The notes: generated by a model not told the origin, from the letters alone. A stretch of 64,000 bases of DNA from Bin55 sp965220235 (GCA_965220235.1 OZ244815.1:310001-374000), one strand, 5' to 3'; counted from the stretch's first letter, positions 1 to 9,849 are shown. Numbers and translations are program-made.

Positions 1-464
1 CGGTACTAAGCCACTAGCTGCGTAATTCCTGTAAAATAGAAAGCGACGTGTACGCAGTTGAAGTCATCAACAACCTTATAGCCTTAAGCGTCATCGTCGT
101 TTTCCTCGGTGGGCGCGACCAACGGTCCTCCGGTTCTACCGATCCTTTGCATCCGACCGGTCGCGCTCGCTATTACCCTGAATCTGGGGTTAAGGATCTA
201 AGTCCGGGCAGCAACGGCGAATAATGTGGTTTCGGTCAGATGAGTCGTCGTTCGAGGACGTAATGCAAGGCATCACCTGGTTATCTAAATCGCGATGAAC
301 CAAGCGATGCGTATAAGGAAGCCTCCCCACATCATCTAGGGTAGGGAACCAACCATACACGTAGATTCTGACATTCCTGCTTGACCGTCTACTCGTACGA
401 TGTCCTGGCAACGGATCGTCCAGTCTGGCATCGTACCCCGGCAAAAGAGCTCACGCAACGTGTC
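1..464. other. No gene supported; contains an IS-end relic
   Basis: I see no convincing coding frame here. The open frames are short, low in typical protein composition and mutually overlapping. The only recognisable item is a degraded insertion-sequence end at 340-384, listed separately. Confidence 0.5.
340..384. repeat. Degraded IS end, related to 48311-48350
   Basis: About 40 bases here align with 48311-48350, which lies beside an IS3-type orfA relic. Both share a core reading CACGTA(A/G)ATTCTGACA followed by TCC and then a CTGC-like tail, with roughly five in six positions identical. I read it as the isolated end of the same kind of element, left after decay. No transposase accompanies it here. 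Confidence 0.5.
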
Positions 465-833
465 TCATCCGATCGTGTGCACACGCTCTGTATCTTCGGT
501 AAAGTTCCTTTGTTTATTTCGAGACAAGCTCGCCGTACCGTGCACGATATCAGAAGGATTTCTATAGAGCTCTGGAACGGTTTTGAAACGATCGACCCGA
601 TCCACCGGTGAGCCGAGTAGATGAACCGCACGAGTTGATAGTTTGTACGTTAACTCGCTGCCATCGATTTGGTAAAAAACTTCCAGTGCGATGGCGATTT
701 CAAGGACGCGCTCCTCCATCCAAAATCGTCCACGAGTTCTCCTGTTCGACAAGACGAGTCGTGCAAGTCGAATCTCGGACGCCGACAAGTGTTTCGAATC
801 GATTGTCATCCACACTTCAAGCAATTTGCCCAC
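465..833 (-). pseudogene. Apea-like HEPN domain protein, C-terminal relic
   Basis: The frame encodes 122 residues that resemble the Apea-like HEPN domain. A helix reading EIAIALEVFYQ is followed by a helix with LTYKLSTRAVHLLG, then by RNPSDIVHG, which matches the R-x(4-6)-H HEPN signature. HEPN domains of this type are often RNases or regulators in toxin, abortive infection and other conflict systems. The usual larger N-terminal part of such proteins is absent upstream, and the residues after the signature lose family character before the stop, so I treat it as a decayed fragment. No partner gene is visible next to it. The HEPN call rests on motif pattern only. Confidence 0.5.
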
Positions 834-2131
834 ATTCGATGCTTGCGCGACCGTAGACTATAGGGTAGTCCACTCGTTATTGATCGAGTAGCCGGATCTG
901 GCACCTTCGGGAAAGTTAGGATCGATGTGAACAGTGGTCCGAGTCGTGGTGAGAGCCGAACACGACGAGTAAAGCGAAGACGACGCCCCAGGGGACAGCG
1001 TGGGCAGAGATGCGCGGACTTTGGATCCGGGGCGTTACGACGATTCCCGCAGGACACGTCGGAATCCGATCCATTGAGTGTTGTCGTGTCGGAGTTCTGA
1101 CACATCCCTATTGATCGAGCCAAGTTAGCGTTTCAGCAAAAGTATGCGAAACAAGGCATGTTACCAACGTGCTCATGTTGCTAACGAAAACCAACCGGTT
1201 TAGTGAGAATCACCTTGCTCGTTTCGAGGGAGTACCGTGGCTCGCGCCGTGGCAACTCTTTCGATTCGGTACTGTGTCGTACCCATTTCCGGACTTATCG
1301 CGTCAACGCAAATCGACCTAGAAATTCGCCTTGTTGGGTTTTGATTTTCAAGTGTGGGACAACGATGTGTTCGCTCGTCGATCATTCTGGTTCGGCGCGA
1401 TGAGTCGTGTGGGGGGGGGATAAGGCGCATGTGATGAAGATGCTCGCTTTAGCGATATACGAGCTGCAGCGGTCGCAACAATGCTGGTAACGACTAACGC
1501 ACAGGAAGATATGGAGCTACCTTCAAATTCCGTCGCGGTCGAGATGGAACGGAACTATGACATCGAGCTCCTCGAGGAGTTATTCGTTGAACGCCAAAGT
1601 GATCGGTTGGCTTGGTGCTGCGACGACCAATGAGAGTAGGCCGGTGTATCGAAATATGTTCACGTAGATGACGGCTAAGGTTCCTTCAGAGCGTGGTACG
1701 GCAGTAAGCGTTCACGTACAGTCGTATCGCGATATGATGGTGGTTGACAAGGCAGGGATTTAGTGTACGTGAACTTGAACCGGTCGTATATCAAAACCCC
1801 TATGCCGTTAGAGTAGGGAAATGGACCAGCATCAAATCAGGATGATGATGCCAGCGACGCCGGGTGACTCGAGATTGCCTCGGCATCGTTTGATTAGTCG
1901 CATCTAAATATTGATTAGGATTGTCCAGGGCTAAAGGCCAACAAACTCTTCCGCACACAGGAAACCTCTATTTTCACCGCAAGTCGGGCTGTTGCGAATT
2001 TCCCTTTCTGCATCTCGCCAAATTTGGATGACCGTGCTACGTAGTTAGTCGTTGCGAGCGAAGCAGGTCTTTATGCCCCCTTGATGTCTCAGGACTGTTG
2101 AATAATGAGACTCACCTCACTATGCCCGTCG
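834..2131. other. 1.3 kb without a supportable gene
   Basis: Stops are frequent in all frames and no frame shows a recognisable domain. A run of nine Gs lies near 1411-1419. I see no tRNA, repeat array or clear promoter-terminator pair. It is probably decayed accessory DNA continuous with the HEPN relic. Confidence 0.5.
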
Positions 2132-2635
2132 TTACTCATGAACGCTAATTGGCCATTTCAACTCTGCAAGCATACCGTCTAGCGACGATGTCGTAGCACT
2201 GTTGGATTCCTGCTCTAGCCAGGAGAGAATAGCGCGTTCGTGACGAATCATCGAGAGCGCTATCTCTCGGTCTGACTCTGGCGCAAGTTTTGCGATTGCT
2301 TCGTATCTATTTACAAACCACTCAATTCTGGGTCGTAGCAACTCAGCAAATTCCCTGTACTCCATGGTCTTGTAGGCACTAACCACTCCGTCAATCTGAC
2401 TTAGATCTGCTGTTTGCTCAAGCGTTACGCCGTGCGCATAGAGAACCGGTCGGAGCCGCGCTTTAGTCTCCGTCTCCAGTTGCATGAGAACCGCGAAATG
2501 ATGGCGTTCGCGGTCATTCTTTGCGACAAGCATTAACGCATGTGCAAAGGCCTCACCAAACACCTCACCGATATACATTTCACGCAAGCACGCTGGATAA
2601 GTCATTTCAACCACGAATCGCTCCTTCTCGTTCAT
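2132..2635 (-). CDS. Conserved hypothetical protein, predicted helical bundle
   Basis: This is a 167-residue soluble protein with no signal peptide or membrane segment. It is almost entirely helical by composition. An N-terminal stretch YPACLREMYIGEVFGEAF is followed by the charged helix LMQLETETKARLRP, and a late helix reads MIRHERAILSWLEQE. The spaced Glu and His residues recall ferritin-like four-helix proteins, but I cannot identify a complete metal site, so the function is open. The ATG at 2635 has no good ribosome site. A GTG at 2614 is preceded by AAGGAG at suitable spacing and may be the true start, which would remove seven residues. It stands alone, divergent from the antitoxin gene that follows. 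Confidence 0.7.
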   Translation of the reverse strand: MNEKERFVVEMTYPACLREMYIGEVFGEAFAHALMLVAKNDRERHHFAVLMQLETETKARLRPVLYAHGVTLEQTADLSQIDGVVSAYKTMEYREFAELLRPRIEWFVNRYEAIAKLAPESDREIALSMIRHERAILSWLEQESNSATTSSLDGMLAELKWPISVHE

Positions 2636-2782
2636 AGACCATTGACCTATTCAATGCACGTTATAGTCGCACTTGTATACCCGCTCAATTTGAAGGGCTT
2701 TAGGACAAATCACAGGCAGGGTTGCTAAAGTCTCAAGGAAGCCCGATTCAAGCCTTCGAAACGTGACTTAACAAACTTAAAT

Positions 2783-2871
2783 CGAATCGATTCGCGAGCG
2801 TTCATTTCGCAGCTTGATTGGTTCGATTGAGTGTATGATTAGTAATCTCACGAATCTCATGTTTCGGGAGG
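2783..2871 (+). promoter_or_regulatory. Promoter, candidate operator and RBS of the Xre/RES pair
   Basis: A perfect 12-base palindrome CGAATCGATTCG at 2783-2794 lies just upstream of a -10-like TATGAT at 2834-2839. A strong ribosome site GGGAGG at 2866-2871 precedes the antitoxin ATG at 2876. Xre-type antitoxins usually repress their own promoter, so the palindrome is a reasonable operator candidate. No good -35 box is evident. Confidence 0.4.
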
Positions 2872-2875
2872 TGTA

Positions 2876-3532
2876 ATGAAACATAAGGCGGTTAACTACG
2901 AGACACTTCAACCTGAAGAGGTGCAGAATCTGTCACGTCGCGTGATGTCTCGACTAGGTGACGAAGCTGTTGAAAGCGACGAGTGGCTGGTACTACACGC
3001 CTCTTGGCCGTTTCACAACCTCCTAGATCAATTAAATCGTCTAGGCGAATTTACGACAAACGAATCGTGGCAAATAGACGCATCACAAACGCTGGACACC
3101 ATAACCTCGTGGCTTAAATCCGACTTAGTAAGTGTTGAGGATGTAATGATTCTTGACAATGCGCGAGCGAGGCTTGCGTACTTAAATAACACACCGATCT
3201 TCACGGCCGCTCAAATCAATGTAATGTCTGGATTGAAGTCAAGAAATCCTAGTGAACCGGCATCAAGGTGGCAGAAAGAGGGTAAATCGTTCGGTCTCCA
3301 AGACGGGCGGCGATATCTCTATCCTGCATTTCAGTTCAATGAGGGACGACCACGAGACGTGATCAAGGAGATTCTCGACGTGCTACCGCCGGAGATGACG
3401 CCATGGCAAAAGGCTCTATGGTTCGCTTCGGGTAATGGCTGGCTAGAAGGTGAAAAACCTGAACAACGATTAGAGGATCCGAAGCTGGTTGTAGAGGCTG
3501 CACGGCAGTTATCGAATCTCGCACGTGGCTGA
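2876..3532 (+). CDS. Xre/MbcA/ParS-type antitoxin of a RES-Xre module
   Basis: The 218-residue protein carries, in its last ~90 residues, the pattern of the antitoxin Xre/MbcA/ParS toxin-binding domain (formerly DUF2384): a Trp followed by GLQDGRRYLYPAFQF, then GRPRDVIKEILDVLP, TPWQKALWFASGNGWLEG and a final LEDPKLVVEAA. The N-terminal half is the predicted DNA-binding and dimerisation part. In RES-Xre systems the antitoxin binds and neutralises the RES toxin, an enzyme that depletes NAD+, and represses the operon. The downstream toxin overlaps this gene by 8 bases, as expected for a coupled pair, but is broken. The antitoxin itself looks complete and has an excellent ribosome site. It may survive as an orphan regulator. 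Confidence 0.85.
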   Translation: MKHKAVNYETLQPEEVQNLSRRVMSRLGDEAVESDEWLVLHASWPFHNLLDQLNRLGEFTTNESWQIDASQTLDTITSWLKSDLVSVEDVMILDNARARLAYLNNTPIFTAAQINVMSGLKSRNPSEPASRWQKEGKSFGLQDGRRYLYPAFQFNEGRPRDVIKEILDVLPPEMTPWQKALWFASGNGWLEGEKPEQRLEDPKLVVEAARQLSNLARG

Positions 3533-4165
3533 AACCTCTTCGGATCAAGTACGCGCACCACCGACTCAACTTTCCACGCCGAACATCGAGGAGATCGACC
3601 AAGGCAGCGTCCTACACAGAGTGCACGACCAGCAATTTCCGGGGAACGAATTCAATCCATGTATAGGTGGTCAGACGCGTTTTGCGCCAATCTATGACCA
3701 AGTGGGGTATTGCATTCCATCGTTGTATGCGGCTGAAACTGTTGAAGCGGCGATCTACTAGACGATATCCCGCTTTATTCGTCCTTTAAGAGCGTGCCTT
3801 TTTCTCATGTAGCAGAGCGTGGACACAGTGTCTTAACAGTGCGTAGACGGATGAACTTAGCGAGCCTACGAGTGCCCGATCTAATGCCGTGGGGCATGTC
3901 ACAAACTGCTCTAATCGGTAGTACCTCAAGTCAGTACGGACGTGCCGCGCAGTGGGCGAAGCGACTACATGATCAGTACCAACATCTAGATGGATTGGTG
4001 TGGACATCTAATTTGTGTGACCCAGACAGTGCATACCTCCTATTCGGCGATAGAGTCAAGGCATCGGATCTCGAGGTGAGTGCCTATTTCTCCAGTACTG
4101 ATGTTTCGTTTCTGCGCGAGGTCGTTAACGCGGCTATACGCGGAGGGATTCATCTATCGTTGTAG
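3525..4165 (+). pseudogene. RES-domain toxin, frameshifted
   Basis: Two frames together spell a RES-family toxin. The first (3525-3761, GTG start overlapping the antitoxin stop) has the N-terminal signature: LHRVHDQQFPGNEFNP, then TRFAPIYDQVG, then LYAAETVEAAIY before a TAG. The second (from about 3764) continues with DIPLYSSF and later LIGSTSSQYG, LHDQYQHLDGLVW and AYLLFGDRV. In the family the stop position is normally occupied by about five residues such as E-T-x-F-H. The sequence here is consistent with loss of about 10 bases at 3759-3763, which shifts the frame and creates the stop. RES toxins degrade NAD+. This copy would make only a truncated product unless the frameshift is a sequencing error. 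Confidence 0.8.
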
Positions 4166-4259
4166 TTTGATTTTGATCAAGGACTAAACTTGGAAATGAG
4201 ACGCAGAACCTCACATTTAGACTTGCCCATATACGTGTCTTGGCTCGTCCTGATCGTAG

Positions 4260-4499
4260 GGAGACGCTCATCGTATCTCTCTTCAGTTCCGGAATCCTCT
4301 CATAAATATCGCGGGCATAGTACATTTCCTTTCAAAAACTGAACCAGCAACGGAATCTGAAGATTACCTAGGTGGCGCGAGGGCACTTGAGATTCATCCT
4401 GCGACCGTCGCGGTGAGATACAAACAGCAGAACTACGGTCAACTGTGGCAATTCGTCGGTACGGGTGAGATTCGGCGTCCATTCTTTGCGGCTTCTTGA
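4260..4499 (+). pseudogene. Coding-like fragment without a start, unknown family
   Basis: A frame of 79 sense codons between a TAG at 4257-4259 and a TGA at 4497-4499 has natural-looking protein content, for example YLGGARALEIHPATVAVRY and LWQFVGTGEIRRPFF, but no plausible initiation codon with a ribosome site. I do not recognise the family. It may be the 3' remnant of a gene whose beginning has been lost in the decayed region after the RES toxin. Confidence 0.3.
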
Positions 4500-4506
4500 T
4501 GTAATG

Positions 4507-4588
4507 GTTCCGCTTATACAGATTTATTGAGATCAATAAAGCGGAACATGAACTGATAGGGGATTCATACCAAACGTATTTGTTTGGT
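4507..4588. repeat. Cluster of inverted repeats
   Basis: Nested arms GTTCCGCTT (4507-4515) and AAGCGGAAC (4539-4547) enclose a second pair, TTTATTGA (4523-4530) and TCAATAAA (4533-4540). A further hairpin ACCAAAC/GTTTGGT lies at 4569-4588. No T-tract follows, so a terminator is unlikely. The region lies between two gene fragments and could be a recombination site or a mobile-element end. Confidence 0.45.
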
Positions 4589-4792
4589 TTCCTATGTTCA
4601 GTTTTGCACTTCGAGGCACGGGCAATTTGCACTCAGTGCCAGAGCTCTAACTTCCGTTTATTGTTCAGAAAGTTGGTTGACGATGCGGTGTAGCACAGTT
4701 ATAGGTGCACTCGCTTTTTTAAAAATACCATCAACGCAGAACGATTCGTACTTCCGGTAGAGTTTCGTAAGAAAAACGAAACCACTCGATCG

Positions 4793-5002
4793 ATGAAGGA
4801 ACCGACATCGCGTCTCCGGGTCAGCCTCGTTGACGCATCTCCGCAGGTTTGGCGACGCGTCGAGGCGCCATTGAGCATGACGCTTGGTGATCTTCATCAG
4901 GTTGTTCAAGTAGTAATGGGCTGGTGGGACTATCACCTGTATGAATTTCGAGTTGGTGACGAAATTTCCGTTATCAAGACGCTCTGGTTGAAGAGACGCT
5001 AA
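4793..5002 (+). pseudogene. pRiA4b ORF-3-like protein, N-terminal fragment
   Basis: The 69 residues match the start of the plasmid pRiA4b ORF-3-like family: LRVSLVDASPQVWRRVE, then MTLGDLHQVVQVVMGWW, then HLYEFRVGDE. Family members are usually more than 150 residues long and occur on plasmids and as IS1096-type passenger genes. Here the frame runs out at 5002 and homology stops shortly after the EFRVG motif, so the protein is truncated. The function of the family is not settled. Confidence 0.65.
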
Positions 5003-5225
5003 TCACAAATAGTAGCGATCGCATCCGAACTCGACGATCACCAATCGGAAATTAAAGCGTTCAGATTGAGGTATGGCGTTCTAGCATAGCATGCTCAGTA
5101 AATCCGTGCACTTGGCAATCACGATGTGAGATGCATCCGGTCTCAAACCCGAGATTTTGCTCTACTTGGCGTGTCATCTAAATTGGATGCACATTTTTAT
5201 TACATACTTCGAGCGGATGGTCGAT

Positions 5226-8200
5226 TTATGACATCGACTCGTGCACAATCGGGTTGCGAAGCAAGTCGAGTAACTCGTCTGCACTCAACCGTGCAGTGGC
5301 ATCGGTATCTTCCAACAATCGATTCGCTAAATCGCGCTTCTGACGATGTAAATCAACGATCTGTTCTTCGATCGTACCTTCAGTAACAAGCCGGTAAATG
5401 GTCACCGGACGGGTTTGACCGATGCGGTGCGCTCGATCAGATGCCTGATCCTCAACCGCGGGATTCCACCAAGGGTCTAAGTGGATCACGTAATCGGCTG
5501 CCGTTAAGTTCAATCCGGTCCCGCCGGCTCTAAGCGAAATTAGAAACGCGTCTCCGTCGCCAGACTGAAACGCGTTGATTCGCTCCTGACGAGCCTTAGC
5601 GGATGTTGCGCCGTCTAAGTATTGGTAACTAACGCCCAAGTCTTTGAGGCGTTGCTCTGCGAGCCGGAGGAGTTTCACGAATTGGGAAAACACCAGAACT
5701 TTGTGCTTGTTCTCAATCAACTCAGTCAACGTTTCACTAAACACGTCTAACTTCGCGCTTTCTTTCGGAGCTTGCATGTCAACCTGCGCGGAATCCAAAG
5801 CCAGTTGCGGATGACAGCATGCCAATCGCAACCTCGTTAGGTGCGCCAATATTTGAACCCGCTTTACACCCTCACCAGCCTCGGTCGATTCGTCTTGTGC
5901 CTTTTCCAAATCTCTAACCGCTCGTTCGCGAATCGCTTCATACAGTGCTGCCTCCTCGTCGCCCAATTTGACCGAAAGCGTAATTTCCGTGCGTTCTGGC
6001 AGCTCCTCCAAAACCTGATGCTTCATACGTCGAAGGATGAACGGCGCGATCAACCTTCGGAGACGCATGCTGCCTTCGCGGTCCGAACCGTCCATGACGC
6101 CGTTGAATCGTTCTGTAAATTGCCGCGTCGAACCTAACAGACCTGGATTTAAAAAACTGAACAGCGAATGAAGATCCAAGAGATTGTTCTGAATCGGTGT
6201 GCCCGTCGTAATTAACCTAAAGTCGGTTGTTAAGCGCCTTGCGGCGCGGGCACGCTTGGTTGCACTGTTCTTGATCGCTTGCGCTTCGTCAAGCACCACG
6301 GTATGCCAACGCTGGTCCGCCAATCTTTCGATATCGTTTTGTAGCAGACCATAAGTCGTGATGAACAAATCGAATGGTCCGGCACTTTTCAACAGTTCAG
6401 TCCGCGAAGAGACTGCGCCAATGTAAGTCCTGACGTTGAGCGTGGGCGCAAAGCGTCGTGTCTCCGCGACCCAGTTCGCGACAACCGACGTGGGTGCAAC
6501 CACGAGCGCTGGTCCGACGGGTGCGCGATTCAGCAGTAGCGCGAGCGCTTGTACGGTCTTGCCTAAACCCATGTCATCGGCGAGACAAGCGCCAGCTCCC
6601 CACTCCGCGAGTCGCGCTAACCAAGCGTAACCCTCGGTCTGATAAGGTCGTAATTCAGCCGTCAGGGTACTCGGTAATTCCGGTTCAAAGGATTCGGCTT
6701 GGGCAATCCGTGCACGCTGTTTCTCGAACGCCTGATCCGCTTCAACATTGGCGTCGCTCAAGATGCCATCGAGCGCAGGCGTGGCTAACGGATGCAAGCG
6801 CACGCCATCACTTCCCGACCTGTTCGCGAGTGCCGCCAAGTCGGCGAGTTGTCGGCGGAATGTTTGACTCAACGCCAGAAACTGGCCAGACTGAATTTCG
6901 ACGAAGCGCGAACCTGGATTTTCTGAAAGCAGATCGAGCAACTGCACCAGGCTGAGGACTTCGTTTTCCTTGATGGGTAGTTCGCCAGACGCTTGTAGCC
7001 ATTCGTTTGCGGACTTGATCCTTACATTCAGTGATTGGCTCGTCGCGCTCGCGATCACCTCAATCGGCTTACCTTTTGGCCATTTACATCGAGTGCCTAT
7101 AGCATGCAATTCTTCGAGGAGTTCAAGACAATCAACGGGATCGGGTAACAACATCGGCGCTGACTGCGTAGGCTGAGTGCCAAGTCGCGCACAGTTGTCG
7201 ACCAATCGATTGAGCGCTACGTTCTCTAATGCATGATCGCGAGTCGTCTGCAATGTCTGGCCGTCCTTGTTGACGAACACAGTGACGCCGCCCGCACCTA
7301 GTTCGAAATAAGTCTCTGTTTCGCGAATCGGCTCAACGACGAGCGCAACGGAAAGACCCGCTTCAAACGGCTCTAATATAACCCAAGGTTCCGCATCCGC
7401 TTCGACAACCTGTGCGACCGCGGCAAGGTCCGAGTCTGAACTATGCACTCGAGTTACTTTCGCAAGCGCGGCGACCGCATCCAAAATTCGCGGTTGGAGG
7501 TGCTCAGGCAAACTCAAACCATCGATTGGGATCAGTTTCAGCAGCTTACGTTGACTAGCGGATAAATCGAACGACTCGACGCGCTGGCTTGTAATAAACC
7601 TGCTTGCGAAGCGTTGCGAACCGTAAGCCGCATAACATTCTTGCGGCTTAATTCTCAGCGTGATGGCGTCTTTCTTATCTGTCTCTATCGAAAGTTCAGG
7701 TTGACGGTCGACGATATCAACAGACTCACCCTTCTCGTTAAACAGGTACGGATGCCCGATGAGCGCATGGATGATTTCAGGATGCCTTCTGTCAACGTAA
7801 TCGTATTTAGTTACGTTCGATTTAGCGATGATCGACGCAGCTGCGCGGTCTTGAGGCAGAAGGAAGTCTAAGTTCGCCGCCTCTTTGGCGAATCGACTGA
7901 ACGACATCTTTCTTCCTTTAGAGACATTGCCGTTTTTCTGCACGGTTTGCTCGCGCACAGAGACGTACGGTTGGTCCAAATCGCCTTCACGAATATCCCA
8001 TGCGAGCCGACGCTTCTTTGCCAACGTCGGAGATTTCTTAGCCCGAGGCTTTTGATTTTTGACTTCCTGAGCTAAGTGCTCTAACGCTTTGAACGATATT
8101 TCCCACGGTTGCAAAGGTGACGCTAGCGTTACGAGTGAATATGTCCCTAATCGTGAGTGGAGCGTATCGACTGGCTTACTTTTCAGTTCACGGTTTAGGA

Positions 8201-9485
8201 GGTGCCGTCGAAATGCCTCATATTCCGCACAGACCCAATCGTATCCGTTGCTCTTGGCGTCAAGGTAAAAAGCGCGTAGGGCTTTGTGCGGTCTTGAACC
8301 GGCACGTGGTACGCGGTCAAGCCAACTATTCTCCAGTGCACTCAACAATAAATCGAAACCGACTTGCTCACCAAAGACGACCATGTCAGAAACGTAGCCT
8401 TGCGTGCGAGCTTTACGGGCGGACTGGACGAATCCAAGCTCCGGTGGGAAGCGGGAGCGCACATTCCATTCAATGTTCTGCCGTTTAGCCGCAGCGCGTT
8501 CAATACGCAGAAGTAGACGATAGCTGTCGGCTGAGTCTATGCGTACCAGAGAGACAAGCGCTAAGCTAAACGCCCGACTGCGGGGATAGACCATTGCCCC
8601 CTTTTTTCCGCCGCGAGCCAATGTGAGCGCGTTCTCTATATGCGTTTGCGCCGTATCGTCCTCTCCTCGAAGTGCGCTAATCAGCGCACGCGAAGCTTCA
8701 CGCGCTACTTGAACTTCCGCGTTGTTACGCAGGCTGGAAGGCATTTCCTCAAAGAGCCGATCAGAAGCGTCGAAATCACCTTGGAGAATGCGTGCATACG
8801 ATGCGAGTGACGTCAGTTTCTGACGTATCTGGTCATTGCTTTGACGCAACGATTCGATTATGGTATCCACTGGCAAAGCACAATCGATCGCATATTCAAG
8901 ACACTCGCTTAATGCGTTGACCTGCACGTCGGCTGATAAAGCTTGGTATATCTGATCTTGCCACGGTTCTGCGAGAAACAGCCAAAAACCGCGAGTTAAG
9001 CTCAACTCGCTAATTGCCTTGTCCATCTTGCTTGTATCCCCTACGATCGCGTAGACCCGCGCTCTAAGCTCCCGGTCGTCACCTCGATATTTCTGAAGCT
9101 GTGATTGTGCCTCAATAGCGTCTAGCAAGAGAAATACATGGCCTTGTTCGTGTGCGCTTTGAATCAGTGGGAGAACGTGCTTTTTCGGCACGCTCGCGGA
9201 TTCCACATAGCTAGTTTTATGTCTCAGTACGACACCCGTCTTGCTCAACTTGAGGTTGATAACGGAAATGTCGTTGGTGTTTAGAAATCTTCGATCGACG
9301 CGATAACGAGCGTGCCTCAAAATAGTTGCGACATTCGACGGCGAAAGCCAAGCCGGTTCTGCGATTGCATAAATCTGCGCAATAACTGTGGCTGGATCAG
9401 GTCCCTGTTCTTCTACATCGGAGTCGGCATCCGCAGATCGAGACTCAGCTTTCTTGAGGATATCTGGTTCGTTGGTTTCCCGCAT
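5226..9485 (-). CDS. SNF2-family DEAD/DEAH helicase (Swi2/Snf2-type ATPase)
   Basis: This 1,419-residue protein has a long N-terminal region of about 900 residues without a domain I can name, then a complete SNF2 ATPase core. LRPYQTEGYAWL opens the core, ADDMGLGKT is the Walker A motif near residue 975, VLDEAQAIKN is the Walker B (DEAQ) motif near 1065, TGTPIQNNLLDLHSLF is motif III, and the second RecA lobe ends with LRAGGTGLNLTAADYVIH and DRAHRIGQTRPV. Such proteins use ATP to translocate on double-stranded DNA and displace bound proteins. Bacterial members act in transcription recycling, repair or phage defence. The gene is intact, stands alone, and is surrounded by decayed genes. No partner methylase or nuclease is adjacent. 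I kept the ATG at 9485 although its ribosome site is weak. Confidence 0.92.
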   Translation of the reverse strand: MRETNEPDILKKAESRSADADSDVEEQGPDPATVIAQIYAIAEPAWLSPSNVATILRHARYRVDRRFLNTNDISVINLKLSKTGVVLRHKTSYVESASVPKKHVLPLIQSAHEQGHVFLLLDAIEAQSQLQKYRGDDRELRARVYAIVGDTSKMDKAISELSLTRGFWLFLAEPWQDQIYQALSADVQVNALSECLEYAIDCALPVDTIIESLRQSNDQIRQKLTSLASYARILQGDFDASDRLFEEMPSSLRNNAEVQVAREASRALISALRGEDDTAQTHIENALTLARGGKKGAMVYPRSRAFSLALVSLVRIDSADSYRLLLRIERAAAKRQNIEWNVRSRFPPELGFVQSARKARTQGYVSDMVVFGEQVGFDLLLSALENSWLDRVPRAGSRPHKALRAFYLDAKSNGYDWVCAEYEAFRRHLLNRELKSKPVDTLHSRLGTYSLVTLASPLQPWEISFKALEHLAQEVKNQKPRAKKSPTLAKKRRLAWDIREGDLDQPYVSVREQTVQKNGNVSKGRKMSFSRFAKEAANLDFLLPQDRAAASIIAKSNVTKYDYVDRRHPEIIHALIGHPYLFNEKGESVDIVDRQPELSIETDKKDAITLRIKPQECYAAYGSQRFASRFITSQRVESFDLSASQRKLLKLIPIDGLSLPEHLQPRILDAVAALAKVTRVHSSDSDLAAVAQVVEADAEPWVILEPFEAGLSVALVVEPIRETETYFELGAGGVTVFVNKDGQTLQTTRDHALENVALNRLVDNCARLGTQPTQSAPMLLPDPVDCLELLEELHAIGTRCKWPKGKPIEVIASATSQSLNVRIKSANEWLQASGELPIKENEVLSLVQLLDLLSENPGSRFVEIQSGQFLALSQTFRRQLADLAALANRSGSDGVRLHPLATPALDGILSDANVEADQAFEKQRARIAQAESFEPELPSTLTAELRPYQTEGYAWLARLAEWGAGACLADDMGLGKTVQALALLLNRAPVGPALVVAPTSVVANWVAETRRFAPTLNVRTYIGAVSSRTELLKSAGPFDLFITTYGLLQNDIERLADQRWHTVVLDEAQAIKNSATKRARAARRLTTDFRLITTGTPIQNNLLDLHSLFSFLNPGLLGSTRQFTERFNGVMDGSDREGSMRLRRLIAPFILRRMKHQVLEELPERTEITLSVKLGDEEAALYEAIRERAVRDLEKAQDESTEAGEGVKRVQILAHLTRLRLACCHPQLALDSAQVDMQAPKESAKLDVFSETLTELIENKHKVLVFSQFVKLLRLAEQRLKDLGVSYQYLDGATSAKARQERINAFQSGDGDAFLISLRAGGTGLNLTAADYVIHLDPWWNPAVEDQASDRAHRIGQTRPVTIYRLVTEGTIEEQIVDLHRQKRDLANRLLEDTDATARLSADELLDLLRNPIVHESMS

Positions 9486-9849
9486 TTTTGCCGTAAATAG
9501 TCGTCGCTAAGTATTGAAGGATGAGAATTTTCCCAATCCACAAATCCGATATGTTTCGACCTGTGCGTGAGTTTTACTGTTTTATTAGTTCATGATTGCA
9601 TGGACGAGAGTTGAGAGGACGGCATGGGTTCGAAATGGACCATTGCCAACTCTGACATGCGTGGATTGGGTACCACAGTACGGTGCTGCTTCATCGGACT
9701 TGCCTCACTCTAAAAGCGTGGGTGATCGTTGGCGTCGAAACGCTGACGTTCAACATAGTTAGATCGAGGGTTTCCGCTGGTTCCCATACCGTCCCACTCA
9801 GTTCATCATCATACCTCGGTTGTGGTCTCGATGGGTTGGTTTCTGTGCG
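9486..9849. other. Intergenic, no gene seen
   Basis: This 364-base stretch lies upstream of the SNF2 gene and beyond the 3' end of the IS110 fragment. It should hold the SNF2 promoter, but I cannot pick a convincing -35/-10 pair. No coding frame is supportable. Confidence 0.4.
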
